Below, in pieces: positions 45,505 to 54,406 of a stretch of DNA of 64,000 bases. Positions within the stretch are counted from its first letter, which is position 1. Each line of letters begins with the position of its first letter. Under the pieces are notes generated by a model. That model saw only the letters and a program-made list of their open reading frames with translations, was not told the origin of the DNA and searched no databases. Position numbers and translations under genes: made by a program. This DNA is from Morganella morganii (GTDB lineage: Bacteria; Pseudomonadota; Gammaproteobacteria; Enterobacterales; Enterobacteriaceae). The stretch lies in contig NZ_CP069157.1 of assembly GCF_019243775.1 (NCBI RefSeq), positions 2,863,418 through 2,927,417 of the forward strand. The letters are read 5' to 3'.

Positions 45505-46668
45505 TTATTTCGAGCCGGCTTTCCAGCGGAAACCCCACCCGAATGCTTCATCCATATCGCTTTGATTTTTAAAGAAACGGTTAAGACGTTCGACTTTTAT
45601 CGCCCCGTTTTCATTGACCAGGCGGGCAATCGCGCACATGGTGCGGCGGTCGTCCCCTTCTGTCAGCCGGGTTTCCACCGGCGGCTGTTCCGGTACAAAG
45701 ACCGTCACCACGCCATCTGTTTTGTCCCAGCTCGGTACGCCCTGATAAATAAAGGCGTAGATGAGAATTTGGCGGATGTGTTTCCACTCGCCGCCGTTGA
45801 TATGCAGCCACTCACCTTCTGAAACCGCGCCGGTACGATCATCGCCCTGCAGCTGAATAAAGGGTTCACGCCGGTAATCACCAAATGCATTACCCAGCGC
45901 CTGAATCACCGATTTCTGACCATTCTGTAACTCAACGAATGCGCCCAGATCCAGGTCAATCCCCTTGTTGCCGCCACCGAACACATTGCTGAGGAAGCCC
46001 CCGGAGTTGCTGCTCTGAGTGTCCCGGTGCCAGTTCAGATTAATGCGGATTTCACCGAAGTTATCCCGCTTGCTCAGACTGATTGACGGCTTTTCTTTGC
46101 TCAGCGATATCTTGCTTAAACTGATTTTACTTTCTGCCGGTTTTGGTGCAGGCGCTGCTGCCGGTGCGGACTCTGCCGCCACATCCACCCCGAAGTGCTC
46201 CGCCAGCGGTTTCAGTCCGCCGTTGAAGCCCTGGGCAACAAAGCGGAATTTCCACTCATTATTACGGCGGTACAGTTCACCGAGGATCAGTGCCGCTTCC
46301 TGACGACCGGCGGTGTCCACAATGCCGCTGAGCAGTTTTTCATGATCCGCCTCAACCTGAACTTCCAGGCTGCGCAGACCGGCAACAGTCTGCCCGCCGT
46401 CACAGGTGACCACAAACGCAACTTTCTGCACATCCTGACGCAGACGGCTGACATCCGCCGTAAAGACGGTATTGTTGCCGTTCTGCTGCCAGCTGATGGT
46501 GTTGTCATCATTCTGCGGCTGGCCGTAGAAGACCATGTCCGGATCGCCCTGCACTTTGCCGTCAGCATACAGACGGAACGCAGAGGCATCCGCCGCCGCA
46601 CCGGACAGCACCGTAATCCGCAGTGTTTTCAGCGGTACGGGCGCATTCGCCCCGGGCGTCATGTTCAT
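45505..46668 (-). CDS. terA: Tellurium resistance protein TerA
   Basis: 387 residues, two TerD-like halves: the N-terminal half (about 1-180, with NPDNDDN-like acidic loops and EAALILGELYRRNNEWKFRFVAQGFNGGLKPLAEHFGVDV) and the C-terminal half (about 205-385, with IRINLNWHRDT and GIDLDLGAFVEL), joined by an alanine/proline-rich linker near residue 185. The start overlaps the terZ stop (TGATG), implying coupled translation. Length fits classical TerA (about 385). Confidence 0.92.
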   Translation of the reverse strand: MNMTPGANAPVPLKTLRITVLSGAAADASAFRLYADGKVQGDPDMVFYGQPQNDDNTISWQQNGNNTVFTADVSRLRQDVQKVAFVVTCDGGQTVAGLRSLEVQVEADHEKLLSGIVDTAGRQEAALILGELYRRNNEWKFRFVAQGFNGGLKPLAEHFGVDVAAESAPAAAPAPKPAESKISLSKISLSKEKPSISLSKRDNFGEIRINLNWHRDTQSSNSGGFLSNVFGGGNKGIDLDLGAFVELQNGQKSVIQALGNAFGDYRREPFIQLQGDDRTGAVSEGEWLHINGGEWKHIRQILIYAFIYQGVPSWDKTDGVVTVFVPEQPPVETRLTEGDDRRTMCAIARLVNENGAIKVERLNRFFKNQSDMDEAFGWGFRWKAGSK

Positions 46669-47255
46669 CAGCGCACCACCGTACTGACTATGTCGGAAGA
46701 CATGTCGTCAATCGTGCGGCCGCGGCATGCAGCACCGTGGGCGGTAAAGTTCCACTCACCGCCGCTGCGGCACAGAGAGGCGATCACGATACCGGTGTGT
46801 GAGCCCTGTTCATTCAGCTGATAACGCACCAGCTCTTTACCGCTCTGATCCAGCACACGGCAGAAAGCATTTTCCACATCGTTAAATGTCTGACCACGGA
46901 AGCTGTTCACCGTAAAGGCCAGATATTCGGTATTCTGCGGCAGACGGTTCAGATCCACACGGATCACTTCATCATCGCCGTCACCCTCACCGGTCAGGTT
47001 ATCCCCTTCGTGGATCACGGATTTACAGTCTGATTTCAGTTTGCGGAACCAGATGGTGTCGAGAATACGGCCGTTTTTATCCAGCAGAATGCAGCTGGCA
47101 TCCAGATCAATGGAGTCGTTACCGCCGCCGAACAGCGAACCGAGAAAACCTTTCTTTTTCTGAACAGGATCCCAGCCGAGACCGAAATGCAGCTGATTTA
47201 ATGCGGCAGATGCCTTGCTGAGAGATACCGTCTGATTCTTCGTCAATGAAACCAT
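46668..47255 (-). CDS. terZ: Tellurium resistance protein TerZ
   Basis: 195 residues from the start MVSLTKNQTVSLSKASAALNQLHFGLGWD (47255); an earlier ATG at 47291 would add 12 unrelated residues. TerD-like domain with an inserted loop KKKGFLGSLFGGGNDSIDLDASCILLD and [23 protein letters not shown]. First gene of terZABCDE, which runs leftward from a 294-base divergent promoter region. Confidence 0.93.
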   Translation of the reverse strand: MVSLTKNQTVSLSKASAALNQLHFGLGWDPVQKKKGFLGSLFGGGNDSIDLDASCILLDKNGRILDTIWFRKLKSDCKSVIHEGDNLTGEGDGDDEVIRVDLNRLPQNTEYLAFTVNSFRGQTFNDVENAFCRVLDQSGKELVRYQLNEQGSHTGIVIASLCRSGGEWNFTAHGAACRGRTIDDMSSDIVSTVVR

Positions 47256-47464
47256 ATTTTCATTCCTTAAACGGGAGATAAAACCCGGCAACAGGTGCTG
47301 GTGATAATGAATTTTAAAAAATCATATCATGACGGAGTTCTTTGGCAAGATATATTTAAAATTAAATTAATAATGCAGATTAAACATATAGTTAATATAG
47401 AAATAATGACATTCACAGTTATAACCAATGTCAGGTTTCGTCAGCGGATTGTCAATTTAAACAT

Positions 47465-47479
47465 AATCATAATATGATT
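47465..47479. promoter_or_regulatory. Palindrome in the divergent ter promoter region
   Basis: AATCAT-AAT-ATGATT is a perfect inverted repeat directly upstream of, and touching, the -35 hexamer of the rightward promoter. With its flanks it matches a Fur-type 19-mer only partly (11 of 19). It could bind a stress or metal regulator controlling both operons. Confidence 0.35.
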
Positions 47480-47506
47480 GACATGTAAATTAATCCTAAA
47501 TAAACT
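47478..47506 (+). promoter_or_regulatory. Sigma70-type promoter for the ter biosynthetic module
   Basis: TTGACA (47478-47483), 17 bases, TAAACT (47501-47506). It would start transcription about 35 bases before the ATP-grasp gene start codon at 47550. Confidence 0.5.
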
Positions 47507-47549
47507 CGATCTCAATCTATCGGATAAAACAGAACAGGAATAAACAATA

Positions 47550-48608
47550 ATGGCGCATGCGATCTGGCTGACGGAAGGGCTCTCTTCCCAGCGTGATTTG
47601 ATCCGGAATATCAGGCTGTTCGCGCAGACATTACAGGTTGATCTCACGATTTATGCCTCTCACCGGCAGCCCCGCCATGAGATCCTGTCAGAGGCGGATT
47701 TTTCCCTGACTGAACCGGCTGATGAAAATGAGCGGCTGGCGTTTATCCTGTCTGTTACGGAGAAATACGGTATTCAGGTAATCCACGCCGGGCGGAATAT
47801 CCCGTGGTTTGAAACGCACAGAAACACTATCACGGCTTCCGGCCCCCGGCTGATAACCGGTGTCGCCTCTCTGTCTGATTACGCCGTGGCGGATGATAAA
47901 GTCCGCTTTGCTGCTGAGATGGCATCACACGGCCTGCCGGTTGTGCCTTCTGTGCAGATTACCTCTGCGGCGCAATTGCGTGATGCACTCGCTCATTCCC
48001 CGTTTCCGGGGCTGCCGCTGTGTATTAAACCGGTTCAGGGTATTTACGGTTCCGGTTTCTGGCAGTTTGATGACAACGCACAGCCGATGGCCATGTTCAC
48101 AAACCCTGAACGGCGGATCACCACACCGCAGCAGTATTTGTCCGCCCTTGAAAGCGCTGACAAATGCCCCGCGCAGGTACTGATGCCTTATTTGCCCGGC
48201 CCGGAGTATTCCGTGGATATTCTGGCGGATAACGGTGAGGTGCTGGCTGCTGTTGCACGGCGCAAAGAAGGCTCCCTGCAATACCTTGAACATGACGGTG
48301 CTGCATTTGAGCTGGCCTGCGCCTGTGCGCGGGTGATGAAAGCCGACGGACTGGTGAATGTGCAGACCCGCCATGACCATCACGGGCAGCCGCTGCTGCT
48401 GGAAATCAATATGCGGCCGTCCGGTGGTATCGGTTATACCGCGCTGAGCAGGGTGAATCTGCCGGGCCTGTTTGCCCTGTACAGTACCGGGCTGCTCAGT
48501 GCGGATGAGGTCAGAGAATATAACCGCACTGCATTCCGTCCGGCAATTGTCCGCCCGCTGACCGAAGCCGTCAGCTACCCGTCTTCCCTGAACAATGCAA
48601 TACACTGA
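47550..48608 (+). CDS. ATP-grasp ligase of the ter-linked biosynthetic module
   Basis: 352 residues. ATP-grasp features: the lid/lysine strand GLPLCIKPVQGIYGSGFWQF (about 155-174), QVLMPYLPGPEYSVDILADNGEVLAAVARRK (about 208-238) and the metal-binding LLEINMRPSGGIGYTALS (about 288-305). Predicted to join a carboxylate to an amine or thiol in the making of the nucleoside-like metabolite proposed for Ter systems (Anantharaman, Iyer and Aravind). Substrate unknown. First gene of a tightly packed rightward operon. Confidence 0.85.
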   Translation: MAHAIWLTEGLSSQRDLIRNIRLFAQTLQVDLTIYASHRQPRHEILSEADFSLTEPADENERLAFILSVTEKYGIQVIHAGRNIPWFETHRNTITASGPRLITGVASLSDYAVADDKVRFAAEMASHGLPVVPSVQITSAAQLRDALAHSPFPGLPLCIKPVQGIYGSGFWQFDDNAQPMAMFTNPERRITTPQQYLSALESADKCPAQVLMPYLPGPEYSVDILADNGEVLAAVARRKEGSLQYLEHDGAAFELACACARVMKADGLVNVQTRHDHHGQPLLLEINMRPSGGIGYTALSRVNLPGLFALYSTGLLSADEVREYNRTAFRPAIVRPLTEAVSYPSSLNNAIH

Positions 48609-48615
48609 GGTCACT

Positions 48616-49758
48616 ATGCCCGGTTTTTCCCGTCCCGGTCACCACCGGTTCACCCTGACCACCGGCACGCTGGAAGTCCGCAGCGACGCCAGCCCGGAAA
48701 CCCTGAACGCCCTGTTCGGGATTGCGGAGCGGCGTAACCCGAAACGGGCATTTCTGTTTGTCAGCAAAGTGCTGGGCCGTCATATCCCGGTCGAGCCGGA
48801 AATCATGCGCGGTGTTTACCGCCGCCTCAGTGAGCAGTTTCCGCAGGATCTGCCGCAGCCGCTGCTGGTTATCGGTATGGCGGAAACCGCTGTCGGTCTG
48901 GGAGCCGGCGTATACAGCGAAATCCGCCGTCAGTACCCGGAATCCCTGTATCTCTCTTCCACCCGCCATCCGGCGGACGGTGAACTGCTGTGTGAATTTA
49001 AAGAAAATCACAGCCACGCCACGGATCATCTGCTCTATTTCCCGGCCGATCCGCAGCTGAAAACCCGGCTGCAACAGGCAAAAACCCTGGTGCTGGCAGA
49101 TGATGAAGCGACCACCGGCAATACGTTTACCAATTTGCTGACTGCATTGCATGAAAGCGGTCAGCTGCCTGATTTACAACAGGTTGTGACTGTCACACTG
49201 ACGGACTGGCGTGAGGATCCGGCCACTGTTCAGCACGGGCTGCCGTTGCGGCATGTCTCTCTGATCAGCGGCAGCTGGCGCTGGGAAGCTGATCCGGATG
49301 CGGCCCTGCCGGAGATGCCGGATGTGAATGTCAGCGCTGCGGGAGCCGTGCCAATCCGCCGTCCGCTGACGCGGGTACGGCTCGGCCTGCATGATCCGCA
49401 CACCGGTTTTGGCAGTACGGTGACGACCGCACCCGGTGAGCGGCTCCTGGTGCTCGGCTCCGGGGAGTTTGTCTGGCAGCCGTTCCTGCTGGCCGAACGG
49501 CTGGCAGAGGCCGGAGCGGATGTAAAATTCAGCGCCCTGACCCGCTCCCCGATAGCCCCGGGCGGTGCCATTGAATCCGTTATTTCCTTCACGGATAACT
49601 ACGGGCTGGGGATCCCCAATTATCTCTACAATGTGGCACATCAGTCATTTGACCGCATTCTGCTGTGCACAGAAACGGATCCGGCGGCGTTTGATCCGCA
49701 GTTATTACAGGCGCTGGCCCGCTGTGCGCCGCTGACGGAGGTGATTTATGACGACTAA
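48616..49758 (+). CDS. Phosphoribosyltransferase-TRSP domain protein of the ter module
   Basis: 380 residues from ATG 48616 (GAGG six bases upstream; an in-frame ATG at 48595 lies inside the previous gene). Residues to about 240 form the phosphoribosyltransferase domain with LLVIGMAETAVGLGAGVY and the PRPP loop TLVLADDEATTGNTFTNLLTAL (about 161-182). The C-terminal TRSP domain follows (GERLLVLGSGEFVWQPFLLAERLAEAGADVKFSALTRSPI). The family is almost confined to Ter gene neighbourhoods. Overlaps the HAD gene by 11 bases. Confidence 0.85.
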   Translation: MPGFSRPGHHRFTLTTGTLEVRSDASPETLNALFGIAERRNPKRAFLFVSKVLGRHIPVEPEIMRGVYRRLSEQFPQDLPQPLLVIGMAETAVGLGAGVYSEIRRQYPESLYLSSTRHPADGELLCEFKENHSHATDHLLYFPADPQLKTRLQQAKTLVLADDEATTGNTFTNLLTALHESGQLPDLQQVVTVTLTDWREDPATVQHGLPLRHVSLISGSWRWEADPDAALPEMPDVNVSAAGAVPIRRPLTRVRLGLHDPHTGFGSTVTTAPGERLLVLGSGEFVWQPFLLAERLAEAGADVKFSALTRSPIAPGGAIESVISFTDNYGLGIPNYLYNVAHQSFDRILLCTETDPAAFDPQLLQALARCAPLTEVIYDD

Positions 49759-50533
49759 ACCGGTGATCCTGAGCGACCTGGATGACACCCTGTTCCAGAC
49801 AAAACGCAAAATGACACAGGAGCAGGCACTTACGCCGTTTCGCGCCGGTGCGGTTGACCGCACATTACAACCGCGCAGTTTTATGACGGAAGAACAGGCC
49901 ATGCTGACAGACTGGCTGCTGGCGCATGCCGATCTCATTCCGGTTACGGCACGCGGTACGGAGGAACTCCGCCGCGTCACTATCCCGTTCCGCTCTTATG
50001 CGATAACCACGCACGGCGCGGTGATCCTGCGACCGGACGGTTCGCCGGAACCCGGCTGGCAGTCTGAAATGCTGACTGCCCTCGGCCCTTACTGTGAACG
50101 GCTGTTGTCACTTCAGCAGTTTTGTACTGAGCGGATGACAGAGCGCGGTATTGATGCATGGGCGCGCATTAATTATGAATACGATGATGTGCCGGTCTAT
50201 CTGGTGATGAAACACACTGACAGTACCCGCACAGCGGAACTCTATGCCGTTGCCGCAGAGATTGAACAACAGTTTCCGGCAGACGGATTTTACATCCACC
50301 GCAACGGCAACAATATCGCCTGGCTGCCGGATCCGGTAGAAAAAGGCCATGCTGTTACGTACCTGCTGACGTTATTACGGGCAGAGCGCGGCACCTTTCC
50401 GGTTATCGGCCTCGGCGACAGCCTGAGTGATTACCGCTTTATGAAACACTGTACCTGGTTCGGGATGCCGTCCCGCAGTCAGTTTGCGGAGGCAGTCGCC
50501 GCCCGGATTTTCAGTGAGGTATCCGATGTATAA
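49748..50533 (+). CDS. HAD-family phosphatase of the ter module
   Basis: 261 residues. Motif I ILSDLDDTLFQTKRKM (aspartates at about residues 10 and 12), motif II PVTARGTEELRR, a IIB-type cap, motif III lysine in DPVEKGHAVTYLL and motif IV VIGLGDSLSDYRFM (about 220). Probably dephosphorylates the nucleotide-like product of the neighbouring PRTases. Overlaps both flanking genes, so expression is coupled. Confidence 0.87.
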   Translation: MTTKPVILSDLDDTLFQTKRKMTQEQALTPFRAGAVDRTLQPRSFMTEEQAMLTDWLLAHADLIPVTARGTEELRRVTIPFRSYAITTHGAVILRPDGSPEPGWQSEMLTALGPYCERLLSLQQFCTERMTERGIDAWARINYEYDDVPVYLVMKHTDSTRTAELYAVAAEIEQQFPADGFYIHRNGNNIAWLPDPVEKGHAVTYLLTLLRAERGTFPVIGLGDSLSDYRFMKHCTWFGMPSRSQFAEAVAARIFSEVSDV

Positions 50534-51605
50534 TTTCCTGCCGTTCTCAGGCAGTTATCTGCCGGATGATGTGCAGTTTCTGCTTCGGCCGGTCACCATT
50601 GATATGACCCCGGTGGAACTGAAAGAGCAGCTTATTCAGTCCGGACAGAAACACTATTCCGATATGCTCAGCCAGGAGCCCGCTCCCACAGACTGGCATC
50701 TTGATCTGTTTAACCGCGCACTGAAAAAAGGTGCACCGCGTCTGGCGCGGGATGTGAGCGCCCTCGCCCGTACACTGGGTGACTATTTTGCAGATCAGCC
50801 GGTTGTGCTGGTCAGCCTGGTCCGCGCCGGTGTGCCGTTAGGGGTGATGCTGCATCAGGCGCTGCGTGATGCGGGAAAAATCTCACACCATTACGGCATC
50901 AGTATTATCCGCGATCGCGGTATTGATACGGCGGCGCTGGAGTGGATCGAACACCATCACGGCACCGCCGGTATTGTGTTTGTTGACGGCTGGACAGGTA
51001 AAGGCGCCATCACCGGTGAACTGATCCGCTCCCTGAAAGACAGACCCGGCTACCCGGCCGATCCGCGCCTGGTGGTGCTGGCCGATCCTGCCGGATGCGC
51101 CTGGCTTTCCGCTGCTGATGATGACTGGCTGATCCCCTCCGGGATTATGGGGGCGCCGGTTTCCGGGCTGATCTCCCGCTCTGTCTGGTCAGATACCGGT
51201 CCGCACGGCTGTGTGCATTGTGAGCATTTACAACCTTATGAGTGCAGCCGGACACTCACCGATACTGTTGCCGCGCTGCGCCGTCAGGAAACCGCGGCTC
51301 CGGCTGCGGCCTTCCCGGAGCCGGACACCAAAACAGCACTGCGGAAAAAAAGCCGTGCGGTGATCACTGCACTGGCTGAACGCTGTGGTGTCAACGATCT
51401 GAACAGAATCAAACCCGGTATTGCCGAAGCCACCCGTGCTGTCCTGCGCCGGGTGCCGGATCACGTCTTTGTGCGCGACTGCACAGAGCCGGATGTGGAA
51501 TTGCTGCTTTATCTCGCCCGTCAGAAAGGGATCACTATCACGGAAGCCGGCGATGCCCTCGGGCAGTACCGCGCCGTCACTATTATCAGGAAGGTATCAC
51601 CATGA
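50526..51605 (+). CDS. StiP-family protein with C-terminal PELOTA-like RNA-binding domain
   Basis: 359 residues from ATG 50526 (GAGGT just upstream; overlaps the HAD stop by 8 bases). The N-terminal ~270 residues are the StiP/PRTase-like domain (FLPFSGSYLPDDVQFLL; VVLVSLVRAGVPLGVMLHQALR; GIVFVDGWTGKGAITGELIRSL, a PRPP-loop-like turn). The last ~85 residues (AVLRRVPDHVFVRDCTEPDVELLLYLARQKGITITEAGDALGQYRAVTII) resemble the PELOTA/L7Ae fold. Databases call it cysteine protease StiP, but a phosphoribosyltransferase role fits better. ATGA overlap with the next gene. Confidence 0.82.
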   Translation: MYNFLPFSGSYLPDDVQFLLRPVTIDMTPVELKEQLIQSGQKHYSDMLSQEPAPTDWHLDLFNRALKKGAPRLARDVSALARTLGDYFADQPVVLVSLVRAGVPLGVMLHQALRDAGKISHHYGISIIRDRGIDTAALEWIEHHHGTAGIVFVDGWTGKGAITGELIRSLKDRPGYPADPRLVVLADPAGCAWLSAADDDWLIPSGIMGAPVSGLISRSVWSDTGPHGCVHCEHLQPYECSRTLTDTVAALRRQETAAPAAAFPEPDTKTALRKKSRAVITALAERCGVNDLNRIKPGIAEATRAVLRRVPDHVFVRDCTEPDVELLLYLARQKGITITEAGDALGQYRAVTIIRKVSP

Positions 51606-52549
51606 CCCGACGTCTCTCCCCGTGGAATTTAGGGGCTTCACTCTATATGCCCGCCACCCGCACCGATATCACGGATGCGATTATCAGTAATAAAATCAGC
51701 GGACTGCGTTCACTGATTATTTGTCTGGAAGATGCGGTCAGTGAGGCGGATATCCCGCAGGCACTGGAGAATTTACAGGGCATCCTGGCCGCGCTGACAG
51801 CGGAAAAACAGCGTGCCGGAAACCAGAACTGGCCGCTGGTGTTTATCCGTCCGCGTCACCCGGAAATGGGATTGTGGCTGCGCGAGCACTGCGATCTCAG
51901 TGCCGTTGACGGGCTGGTGCTGCCTAAGTTCACACAGAAAACGCTGCCGGTCTGGTGGCTGGTGGTGAAAAACACCCCGCTGTGTATGATGCCGACCCTG
52001 GAAACAGAAGAAGTCTGTGATGTGGTGCAGATGCGGGAACTGGCGCAGGTACTTAAATCCCATCCCTGCCATGACAAAATCATCGCACTGCGTATCGGCG
52101 GCAATGATCTGATGAATGTGATTTCCCTGCGCCGCCCGCGTCATCTCACCCTGTATGACGGCCCGATGGGTTATGTGATTAAAATGCTGGTCTCTGTTTT
52201 CGCCCCGCACGATTTCGCCATGACCGCACCGGTCTGCGAGCATATTGATGATCACGATGTCATGACACGGGAACTGGCGCTGGATATCGCTCACGGACTG
52301 GTGGGTAAAACTGCTATCCACCCGAATCAGGTGGCAGTGATTGAGCAGGCGCTGCGGGTCTCCGCTGATGAGCACGCGGATGCACTGCGGATCCTCAACT
52401 CCACACAGGCGGTATTCAAGTCACTGGGAGCTATGTGCGAACCGGCGACACACCGGCGCTGGGCATCTGCCATTCTGGCCCGTGCACGGGTGTACGGGAT
52501 CGCACAGCGGAAAACAGACGGACAGCCGTTTAAAACACAAAACGGGTGA
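51602..52549 (+). CDS. CitE/HpcH-like aldolase-fold protein of the ter module
   Basis: 315 residues, HpcH/HpaI-CitE TIM-barrel: SLIICLEDAVSEADIPQALENL (metal-binding glutamate/aspartate), PLVFIRPRHPEMG, GLVLPKFTQKTLP, CMMPTLETEEVCDV and GLVGKTAIHPNQVAVIEQALRVS. Such proteins cleave or form C-C bonds of acyl-type substrates. In Ter modules it is a steady partner of the PRTases. The start overlaps the previous stop (ATGA). Followed by a 160-base gap before terW. Confidence 0.86.
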   Translation: MTRRLSPWNLGASLYMPATRTDITDAIISNKISGLRSLIICLEDAVSEADIPQALENLQGILAALTAEKQRAGNQNWPLVFIRPRHPEMGLWLREHCDLSAVDGLVLPKFTQKTLPVWWLVVKNTPLCMMPTLETEEVCDVVQMRELAQVLKSHPCHDKIIALRIGGNDLMNVISLRRPRHLTLYDGPMGYVIKMLVSVFAPHDFAMTAPVCEHIDDHDVMTRELALDIAHGLVGKTAIHPNQVAVIEQALRVSADEHADALRILNSTQAVFKSLGAMCEPATHRRWASAILARARVYGIAQRKTDGQPFKTQNG

Positions 52550-52640
52550 AACTGAGGACAGAAATATCATCAGACTGAATATCCTGCACTATTATATCTG
52601 AATGCCTTGATATATCCTGATCAGCTGATTAAATAGAACT

Positions 52641-52670
52641 GTTATGCGGAACAGCCGTTTCCGGCATAAC
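52641..52670. promoter_or_regulatory. Imperfect palindrome before terW
   Basis: GTTATGC-GGAA near 52641 pairs with TTCC-GGCATAAC ending 52670, with one bulged base and a 6-base centre. No T-run follows. Either an operator (perhaps for TerW itself) or an RNA hairpin in the terW leader. Confidence 0.35.
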
Positions 52671-52712
52671 TGCGGCTTTGTCTCTTTGTTTTTATACAGG
52701 TGTCCCCAGACT

Positions 52713-53195
52713 ATGCAATTAAGCACACGACAGGTTCGTTTATTCACCCTGGCAACCCTGCTCGGTACCGGAAAACCGGTTCCGTCAGATGAAATCCTGG
52801 CGACACTCCGCTGCTCAGAGGCAACTCTGACCCGTACTTTCAAAGAGTTACGTGATACCTGGTCAGCGGAAATCCGCTACCGCAAAGCCTCACATACCTA
52901 TGAAATGACTGACTCCGGCACACTGGATCGCAAAACACTGAAAAAGATGAACGAAGAGCTGGAAAACCATAACGGTCAGAAATCGGTGTATTACAGCGGG
53001 AAAGTGTCACTGGATAAAGAGAAGAAGAAGGCGGTTTCGCTGTCACTGACCGGCACAACCGTCCGGAAAATAGCGCATTTATCTATGCTCTCCGGCAAAA
53101 CCCGCAGTGACGCGGTAGAGATGCTGGTCAATCTTCATATCGATGAGTTAATTGAATCGATAATCCGGCGGAATGAAAGCCAGCAGAAAAAATAA
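52713..53195 (+). CDS. terW: TerW, regulator of the ter genes
   Basis: 160 residues from MQLSTRQVRLFTLATLLGTGKPVPSDEIL (52713, AGGTG upstream); the longer frame from 52644 covers the palindrome and is unlikely. N-terminal winged helix-turn-helix (ILATLRCSEATLTRTFKELRDTWSAEIRYRKASHTYEM). Basic C-terminal part resembling a ribbon-helix-helix (VSLSLTGTTVRKIAHLSMLSGKTRSDAVEMLVNLHIDELI). Classical TerW is about 155 residues and is reported to control terZABCDE expression. A bidirectional terminator follows. Confidence 0.88.
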   Translation: MQLSTRQVRLFTLATLLGTGKPVPSDEILATLRCSEATLTRTFKELRDTWSAEIRYRKASHTYEMTDSGTLDRKTLKKMNEELENHNGQKSVYYSGKVSLDKEKKKAVSLSLTGTTVRKIAHLSMLSGKTRSDAVEMLVNLHIDELIESIIRRNESQQKK

Positions 53196-53204
53196 TCCGT
53201 AAAA

Positions 53205-53233
53205 AAAATCGCCCGGCAATACCGGGCGATTTT
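53205..53233 (+). terminator. Bidirectional terminator between terW and fbaA
   Basis: AAAATCGCCCGG / CCGGGCGATTTT, 12-bp stem with loop CAATA, A-run before and T after. Confidence 0.88.
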
Positions 53234-53250
53234 ATTATTCACGCAACAAA

Positions 53251-54327
53251 TTACAGAACGTTAACGCAGTTCAGTTCTTTGAATGCTTTTTCCAGACGTT
53301 CGATCATTGTCTGCTGACCGGCACGTAACCATGCACGCGGGTCATAGTATTTTTTGTTCGGCTTGTCTTCGCCTTCCGGGTTGCCCAGCTGGCCCTGCAG
53401 ATAACCTTCATTTTTCTGGTAGTAGTGCAGGATACCTTCCCAGGTCGCCCACTGAGTATCGGTATCGATATTCATTTTCACCACACCGTAACCCACTGCT
53501 TCTTTGATTTCTTCCGCAGTAGAGCCGGAACCGCCGTGGAAAACGAAATCCAGGCTGTTGTGCGGCAGGTTATATTTCTCAGAGACGTAGTCCTGAGAGT
53601 TACGCAGAATTTTTGGTGTTAACTGCACGTTACCCGGCTTGTATACACCGTGTACGTTACCGAATGACGCCGCGATAGTGAAACGCGGGCTGATGGCATT
53701 CAGTTTTTCATAGGCATACGCCACATCTTCCGGCTGGGTGTACAGCGCGGAGTTATCGAGGTGGGAGTTATCCACGCCGTCTTCCTCACCGCCGGTGCAG
53801 CCCAGTTCGATTTCCAGGGTCATACCGATTTTCGCCATACGGGTCAGGTACTTGCTGCAAATCTCAATGTTTTCTTCCAGTGACTCTTCTGACAGATCGA
53901 TCATGTGAGAAGAGAACAGTGGTTTACCGGTTGCGGCAAAATGTTTTTCACCGGCATCCAGCAGGCCGTCTAACCACGGCAGTAATTTCTTCGCACAGTG
54001 GTCAGTATGCAGAATGACCGGCACGCCGTAATATTCTGCCATCTGATGCACATGATGCGCACCGGAAATAGCACCCAGAACAGCGGACTGCTGGCCTTCG
54101 CCTTTGAAACCTTTACCGGCGATAAATGCGGCACCGCCGTTTGAGAACTGAACAATAACAGGCGCACGGACTTTGGCCGCTGCTTCCAATACGGCGTTGA
54201 TCGAGTCTGTCCCGACGCAGTTTACCGCTGGCAGTGCAAAATTATTCTCTTTGGCTACCGCAAAGATTTTCTGAACATCATCGCCAGTGACGACACCGGG
54301 TTTTACAAAATCAAAAACTTTAGACAT
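53251..54327 (-). CDS. fbaA: Fructose-bisphosphate aldolase, class II
   Basis: 358 residues (E. coli 359). Zinc-dependent aldolase of glycolysis/gluconeogenesis: VILHTDHCAKKLLPW (zinc histidine near 111), ELGCTGGEEDGVDNSH, the histidines of FGNVHGVYKPGNV and FHGGSGSTAEEI, and the NIDTDTQWATW stretch. Third gene of a tkt / epd-pgk-fbaA array on the minus strand, the standard enterobacterial order; it lies 79 bases after pgk. Confidence 0.97.
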   Translation of the reverse strand: MSKVFDFVKPGVVTGDDVQKIFAVAKENNFALPAVNCVGTDSINAVLEAAAKVRAPVIVQFSNGGAAFIAGKGFKGEGQQSAVLGAISGAHHVHQMAEYYGVPVILHTDHCAKKLLPWLDGLLDAGEKHFAATGKPLFSSHMIDLSEESLEENIEICSKYLTRMAKIGMTLEIELGCTGGEEDGVDNSHLDNSALYTQPEDVAYAYEKLNAISPRFTIAASFGNVHGVYKPGNVQLTPKILRNSQDYVSEKYNLPHNSLDFVFHGGSGSTAEEIKEAVGYGVVKMNIDTDTQWATWEGILHYYQKNEGYLQGQLGNPEGEDKPNKKYYDPRAWLRAGQQTMIERLEKAFKELNCVNVL

Positions 54328-54406
54328 GTCAAATTTCCTGTATTGGTCTTTCGGAAGTTGTCACGGGCAGCTCGCACCGCCCGTTGTTGTCATCTGATTA
54401 TGACTG

